The position numbers and the translations under genes were made by a program. A DNA stretch of 8,428 nucleotides from Bacillota bacterium. GTDB taxonomy: Bacteria; Bacillota; Negativicutes; Veillonellales; Negativicoccaceae. The notes beneath the pieces are model-generated. The model saw nothing but the letters and a program-made list of their open reading frames with translations. It was not told the origin of the DNA and made no database searches. How positions within the stretch are numbered: position 1 is the first letter of the stretch; each line of letters opens with the position of its first letter. Shown here piece after piece: positions 5,480 to 8,428 of the stretch. Location: assembly GCA_023418435.1 (NCBI GenBank), contig JAEZZT010000069.1, forward strand, positions 1 to 8,428. Reading direction: 5' to 3'.

Positions 5480-5710
5480 ATATAGATGAATGACGATGAT
5501 GAGGACAAGATGATGCGTTCCTGTAACTTCAGAGAAAGACGTCTAGGCTGGAAACGTCTGTTGCACCGCACTCACCACCACCTCGGAGTTGATTGGCTGA
5601 ATGAAGTAAGCGAATCCGGACGCACCGTTATTGCAGCAGAGTGAATTCTTCGGAATTAACTTGGGTGGAACCGCGAATCAACTTTCGTCCCAGGCGGACG
5701 AAAGTTTTTT
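5480..5710 (+). promoter_or_regulatory. T-box leader (threonine, tRNA-sensing riboswitch)
   Basis: The conserved T-box GGGTGGAACCGCG lies at 5663-5675 and is followed by a terminator hairpin and the thrS gene. The complementary CGTCCC needed for the antiterminator is at 5686-5691 and forms part of the terminator stem, so the two structures are mutually exclusive. Upstream, AGACGT/ACGTCT (5537-5542, 5554-5559) forms an arm of Stem I, and GAGG (5501-5504) can pair with CCTC (5581-5584). Just before that is a run of ACC triplets (5574-5582), the expected threonine specifier; which triplet is read cannot be fixed by eye. A CGG/CCG hairpin at 5617-5627 fits Stem III. Uncharged tRNA-Thr should pair with specifier and T-box, favouring read-through into thrS when threonine is scarce. 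Confidence 0.93.
5680..5710 (+). terminator. T-box regulated intrinsic terminator
   Basis: AACTTTCGTCC (5680-5690) and GGACGAAAGTT (5696-5706) form a perfect 11-bp stem with a CAGGC loop, followed by a six-T run (5705-5710). It ends 23 nt before the thrS start codon and competes with the T-box antiterminator. Confidence 0.92.
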
Positions 5711-5733
5711 ATTTGGAGAAAAGGAGCAGAAAA

Positions 5734-7638
5734 ATGGTAAAAATCAAATTGGGCGACGGACAGGAACGGGAGTTTCAAGACGGAATTACGTTGGCACAGG
5801 CGGCCAAAGAGATCAGTAACAGCCTGGGCAAAAAAGCAGTCGTGGCGAAAGTCGACGGAGTGCGGACGGACTTGGATCATGAGTTGAAAGAAGGCTCAGC
5901 GGTCGAGTTCTTTACTTTGGCGGATGCGGAAGGTTTACGTGCGTTGCGCCATACGGCATCCCACATTATGGCGCAGGCTATTTTGCGTTTGTGGCCGGAA
6001 ACAAAATTGGCCATCGGACCGGCCATCGATAACGGCTTCTACTACGATATGGATACGGAACATGTATTCACGCCGGAAGATTTTCCTTTGATTGAAAAGG
6101 AAATGGCAAAGATCGTCAAAGAAAATCTGCCGCTGTCTCATCGCGTCGTCGATCGCCAAGAGGCGTTGGCTCAATTTGATGCGGAAGGCGATATTTACAA
6201 AGCGGAATTGGTACGCGATTTGCCGGAAGATGCGACCATTACTTTCTATACACAGGGCGAATTTACCGACCTTTGTGCAGGCGGACATGTCCCCTCCACC
6301 GGCAAGGTCAAGGCGTTCAAATTGATGAGCGTAGCCGGCGCATACTGGCGCGGCAATGAGAAGAACAAAATGCTGCAACGTATTTACGGCACGGCTTTCC
6401 CCACGCAGGAAGCTTTGAGCGAATACTTGTTCATGTTGGAAGAAGCGGAACGCCGTGATCACCGCAAATTGGGCAAGGAATTGGATCTCTTCAGCTTCCA
6501 GCCGCAAGGACCGGGATTCCCGTTCTTCCATCCGAAAGGAATGGTGTTGCGCAACCAATTGTTGGGATTCTGGCGCGAACTGCATCATGAATATCGCTAT
6601 GATGAAATCCAAACTCCGATCATTCTCAATCGTGACTTGTGGATGCAATCCGGTCATTGGGATCATTACCGGGAAAATATGTACTTCACCAAGATCGATG
6701 ACGAAGATTATGCAGTGAAGCCGATGAACTGCCCGGGCTCGATTCTGTACTTCAAGAGCGGCTTGCGCAGTTACCGGGATTTGCCGATTCGCGTGGCGGA
6801 ATTGGGCTTGGTGCATCGTCATGAGTTGTCGGGTGCCCTTCATGGTCTCTTCCGCGTGCGTTGCTTCACGCAGGATGATGCGCATTTGTACATTTTGCCG
6901 AGCCAGATGAAAGAGGAAATCCTCAAAACATTGGAGCTTTTCGACCGCATTTACAGTGCGTTCGGGCTGGAATATCGCGTCGAACTTTCCACTCGTCCGG
7001 AAGATTCCATGGGGGATGATGAACTGTGGGAATTGGCGACGGATGTACTGCGCGATGCGATCGAGACTTCCGGCGTGGAATTCAGAATCAACGAAGGAGA
7101 CGGTGCTTTCTATGGCCCGAAACTGGACTTCCACATCAAGGATTCGCTCGGACGTACCTGGCAATGCGGTACGATCCAGTTGGATATGCAAATGCCGGAA
7201 CGTTTCGACGTCACCTATATCGGTGAGGATGGCGAAAAGCATCGTCCGGTCATGTTGCATCGCGCCGGTTTCGGCAGTATCGAACGCTTTATCGGCATTT
7301 TGATTGAGCATTATGCGGGTAAATTCCCGACTTGGTTGGCACCGGTACAAGTCAAATTGATTCCGGTTTCGGAGAAGCATATCGCCTATGCCAAGGAAGT
7401 AGCCGAACATTTAGAAAAAGCAGGTTTGCGTTATGAAATTGACGAACGCAATGAAAAATTGGGGTACAAGATTCGTGCCGCCCAATTGGAAAAAGTCCCG
7501 TACATGTTCATTCTCGGGGATAAAGAAGTGGAAGCGAAAAATATCTCCGTTCGCCAACGTGACGGTGAAGAACGAAATGGTATCGACCTGGCTGACTTCG
7601 TGGGCGAAGTGATGGAAGAAGTGAGCGCGCGTCGTTAA
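5734..7638 (+). CDS. thrS: Threonyl-tRNA synthetase
   Basis: A class II aminoacyl-tRNA synthetase of 634 residues that charges tRNA-Thr, of normal bacterial length. Domain order: TGS domain (about 1-62); editing domain with His73 and His77 in HTASH and Cys181 and His185 in CAGGH, which clears mischarged Ser-tRNA-Thr; catalytic core with motif 1 around GMVLRNQLLGFWRE; zinc and threonine site formed by Cys333 (NCPG), His384 (DDAH) and His509 (MLHRA); motif 2 HGLFRVRCFTQDD; motif 3 GFGSIERF; and the C-terminal anticodon-binding domain from about 540. All key residues are present, so the enzyme should be active and proofreading. ATG 5734 is chosen because AAGGAG (5721-5726) is 7 nt upstream and the TGS domain begins there; an in-frame extension back to 5641 would run through the T-box and terminator. 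Confidence 0.98.
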   Translation: MVKIKLGDGQEREFQDGITLAQAAKEISNSLGKKAVVAKVDGVRTDLDHELKEGSAVEFFTLADAEGLRALRHTASHIMAQAILRLWPETKLAIGPAIDNGFYYDMDTEHVFTPEDFPLIEKEMAKIVKENLPLSHRVVDRQEALAQFDAEGDIYKAELVRDLPEDATITFYTQGEFTDLCAGGHVPSTGKVKAFKLMSVAGAYWRGNEKNKMLQRIYGTAFPTQEALSEYLFMLEEAERRDHRKLGKELDLFSFQPQGPGFPFFHPKGMVLRNQLLGFWRELHHEYRYDEIQTPIILNRDLWMQSGHWDHYRENMYFTKIDDEDYAVKPMNCPGSILYFKSGLRSYRDLPIRVAELGLVHRHELSGALHGLFRVRCFTQDDAHLYILPSQMKEEILKTLELFDRIYSAFGLEYRVELSTRPEDSMGDDELWELATDVLRDAIETSGVEFRINEGDGAFYGPKLDFHIKDSLGRTWQCGTIQLDMQMPERFDVTYIGEDGEKHRPVMLHRAGFGSIERFIGILIEHYAGKFPTWLAPVQVKLIPVSEKHIAYAKEVAEHLEKAGLRYEIDERNEKLGYKIRAAQLEKVPYMFILGDKEVEAKNISVRQRDGEERNGIDLADFVGEVMEEVSARR

Positions 7639-7646
7639 GGTGCATG

Positions 7647-8087
7647 ATGAGCTATTTACGTGAACACAAAAGTGGAGAGGTGGGGCGTCATGCCATGCGC
7701 ATGGCCTTGACCTCGACGAGAGAAGAAGAAGTCGCGTTGCGAGAAGAATTGAAAGCACAGGGTATCTACACTTGTGCGGTGGATTTCGGCGGCTATTTCA
7801 CGGATGTACTGCCTCGGATCATTGAAAATGCCGTGGTAGGAGCGCAACGCATGGGCCTGGTTCCCGACACTCATGTCGGTGAAGGTGCCGTTGTCGGAGC
7901 GGTACAAACCGCTTTGGAATCCATCAAGATCAAAGCAATCGGACAGAATATCGGTGGCAAGATCGGTATGGCTAGATGTGACGAGCATTTAGTTGTAGCG
8001 GTGTACGGTACGGTCGGTGTGATCCATTTCAACGAAGTGGTAACCGGTATTGCTCATCGCGCTGTAGAGAACTACCAACCGGAATAA
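7647..8087 (+). CDS. HutP family protein
   Basis: A 146-residue protein resembling HutP, the RNA-binding antiterminator that in Bacillus subtilis responds to L-histidine and a divalent metal. Length and the C-terminal VVAVYGTVGVI then GIAHRAV segment agree with HutP (YGTxG, then GINH). Of the metal-ligand histidines of B. subtilis HutP (73, 77, 138), my by-eye alignment keeps the first (His76 in DTHVGEG), while the second position is Gly and the third appears to be Asn or Phe. Ligand and RNA target may therefore differ. No hut genes are nearby; it lies 8 nt behind thrS and is probably co-transcribed under T-box control. ATG 7647 is preferred over ATG 7644 because AAGGTG (7637-7642) is only 1 nt from the latter. 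Family membership is fairly sure, function is not. Confidence 0.85.
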   Translation: MSYLREHKSGEVGRHAMRMALTSTREEEVALREELKAQGIYTCAVDFGGYFTDVLPRIIENAVVGAQRMGLVPDTHVGEGAVVGAVQTALESIKIKAIGQNIGGKIGMARCDEHLVVAVYGTVGVIHFNEVVTGIAHRAVENYQPE

Positions 8088-8111
8088 TGTGCAGATAATA
8101 TGAGAGCATAG

Positions 8112-8154
8112 CAACAAACGGATGTGTTTAACTTTTAGACACATCCGTTTGTTG
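8112..8154 (+). terminator. Long perfect inverted repeat, probable terminator of thrS-hutP
   Basis: CAACAAACGGATGTGT (8112-8127) and its exact complement (8139-8154) form a 16-bp stem with an 11-nt AT-rich loop, 24 nt after the hutP-family stop. The 3' arm ends in TTTGTTGTTG and no true U-run follows, so it is a weak fit to a classical intrinsic terminator. It may terminate through its T-rich arm or protect the mRNA end. Confidence 0.65.
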
Positions 8155-8214
8155 TTGTGGAGTTAACAAAACATGAGCTCAGAAATAATTTTACACTAAA
8201 AACGAAAAAACTTG

Positions 8215-8244
8215 TTTACTTTATGTATGACGACGTTTTATAAT
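8215..8244 (+). promoter_or_regulatory. Promoter for the exported protein gene
   Basis: TTTACT (8215-8220, four of six) and a perfect TATAAT (8239-8244) are separated by 18 bp within an AT-rich stretch following the inverted repeat. The predicted start of transcription is about 8251, leaving a leader of about 110 nt before ATG 8361. Confidence 0.75.
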
Positions 8245-8264
8245 TACTTATGCTCAAGTGAGAA

Positions 8265-8328
8265 CGTCCCCTCAATGGGCGGAGATTCAGAGGAAACGTG
8301 GACACTCTTGAAACTCTCGATTGGGACG
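8265..8328 (+). other. Structured 5' leader of the exported protein mRNA
   Basis: CGTCCC (8265-8270) pairs with GGGACG (8323-8328). Inside, AAT/ATT (8274-8276, 8320-8322), GAGA/TCTC and TTCAGAG/CTCTTGAA can pair in nested order around the loop GAAACGTGGACA. The result is one long interrupted hairpin near the 5' end of the transcript, ending 19 nt before the Shine-Dalgarno sequence. It does not occlude the ribosome site and has no U-tract, so it looks like a stabilising or regulatory element and not a terminator. I do not recognise a known riboswitch class. Confidence 0.5.
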
Positions 8329-8360
8329 AAATACTTATTTCCTAAAAGGGAGGAATTGTA

Positions 8361-8428
8361 ATGAACAAAAAATTGGCAGCCGTATTGGCAGCAACATGTG
8401 TTCTCGGAGCAACCACTGCATTTGCAGC
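8361..8428 (+). CDS. Exported protein, N-terminal signal peptide only (possible OmpM-type SLH porin)
   Basis: Only 22 full codons are present before the window ends. They encode a typical Sec signal peptide: basic start MNKK, a hydrophobic core LAAVLAATCVLGATTA, and a signal peptidase I site after AFA, predicted cleavage near residue 22. The core contains a cysteine (Cys13), but not in a lipobox. ATG 8361 has AGGGAGG (8347-8353) 7 nt upstream, a very strong ribosome site. Strong promoter, structured leader and strong Shine-Dalgarno sequence together suggest an abundant product. In Negativicutes such signal peptides commonly start OmpM/Mep45 outer-membrane proteins with an SLH domain; this identity is an inference, since no mature sequence is visible. 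Confidence 0.8.
   Translation, partial: MNKKLAAVLAATCVLGATTAFA

Noticed and set aside
5462..5486. Alternative thrS promoter using TTGACT (5462) with TATATA or TATAGA
   Set aside because: Spacing is only 11-13 bp; the TTGACA-17-TACAAT pair just upstream is far better.
5641..5733. In-frame upstream extension of thrS to a GTG at 5641
   Set aside because: It would translate the T-box and the terminator hairpin, has no Shine-Dalgarno sequence, and lengthens ThrRS beyond the normal TGS start. ATG 5734 has AAGGAG at proper distance.
5935..7410. 491-codon open frame on the minus strand
   Set aside because: It lies wholly antisense to thrS, whose every motif is intact; the frame is open because of thrS codon composition and has no start signals.

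Overview
The window looks like a chromosomal segment of a diderm Firmicute of the class Negativicutes (Veillonella, Megasphaera, Dialister, Selenomonas and relatives). The evidence is Firmicute-style regulation (a T-box leader before thrS), strong Shine-Dalgarno sequences with GTG/ATG starts, a HutP-family gene directly behind thrS, and a last, truncated gene that begins with a signal peptide of the kind seen on OmpM-type outer-membrane/SLH porins. The genus cannot be fixed from the sequence alone.

Layout. 1-399: 3' part of a short-chain dehydrogenase/reductase gene cut by the window edge. 468-2589: a self-contained three-gene unit with a near-consensus extended -10 promoter and a UUCG-loop terminator. 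It encodes a DUF697-like membrane protein with a long LEA-like amphipathic-helix tail, a small LEA-like helical protein, and a YkvA (DUF1232) membrane protein. 2593-2838 (minus): a small four-cysteine zinc-ribbon protein that converges on, and appears to share, that terminator. 2862-2920: back-to-back divergent promoters. 2966-5461: a tightly overlapping four-gene operon of a YbgC/FadM-type thioesterase, glutamate racemase (murI), a single-pass membrane protein of unknown function, and a CofE-like (F420-0:gamma-glutamyl ligase family) protein. 5445-5733: a promoter buried in the end of the cofE-like gene, then a threonine T-box leader with terminator. 5734-8154: threonyl-tRNA synthetase, a HutP-family protein and a long inverted repeat that probably ends the unit. 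8215-8428: a strong promoter, a structured 5' leader and the first 22 codons of an exported protein.

How it fits together. thrS is controlled by uncharged tRNA-Thr through the T-box, and hutP is probably co-transcribed. murI supplies D-glutamate for peptidoglycan. Its translationally coupled neighbours (a membrane protein and a CofE-like ligase-fold protein) have no assigned role and are the best candidate for an undescribed function. The DUF697/LEA/YkvA unit is the other, probably membrane- or stress-related. No mobile element, CRISPR array, tRNA or rRNA gene was seen.
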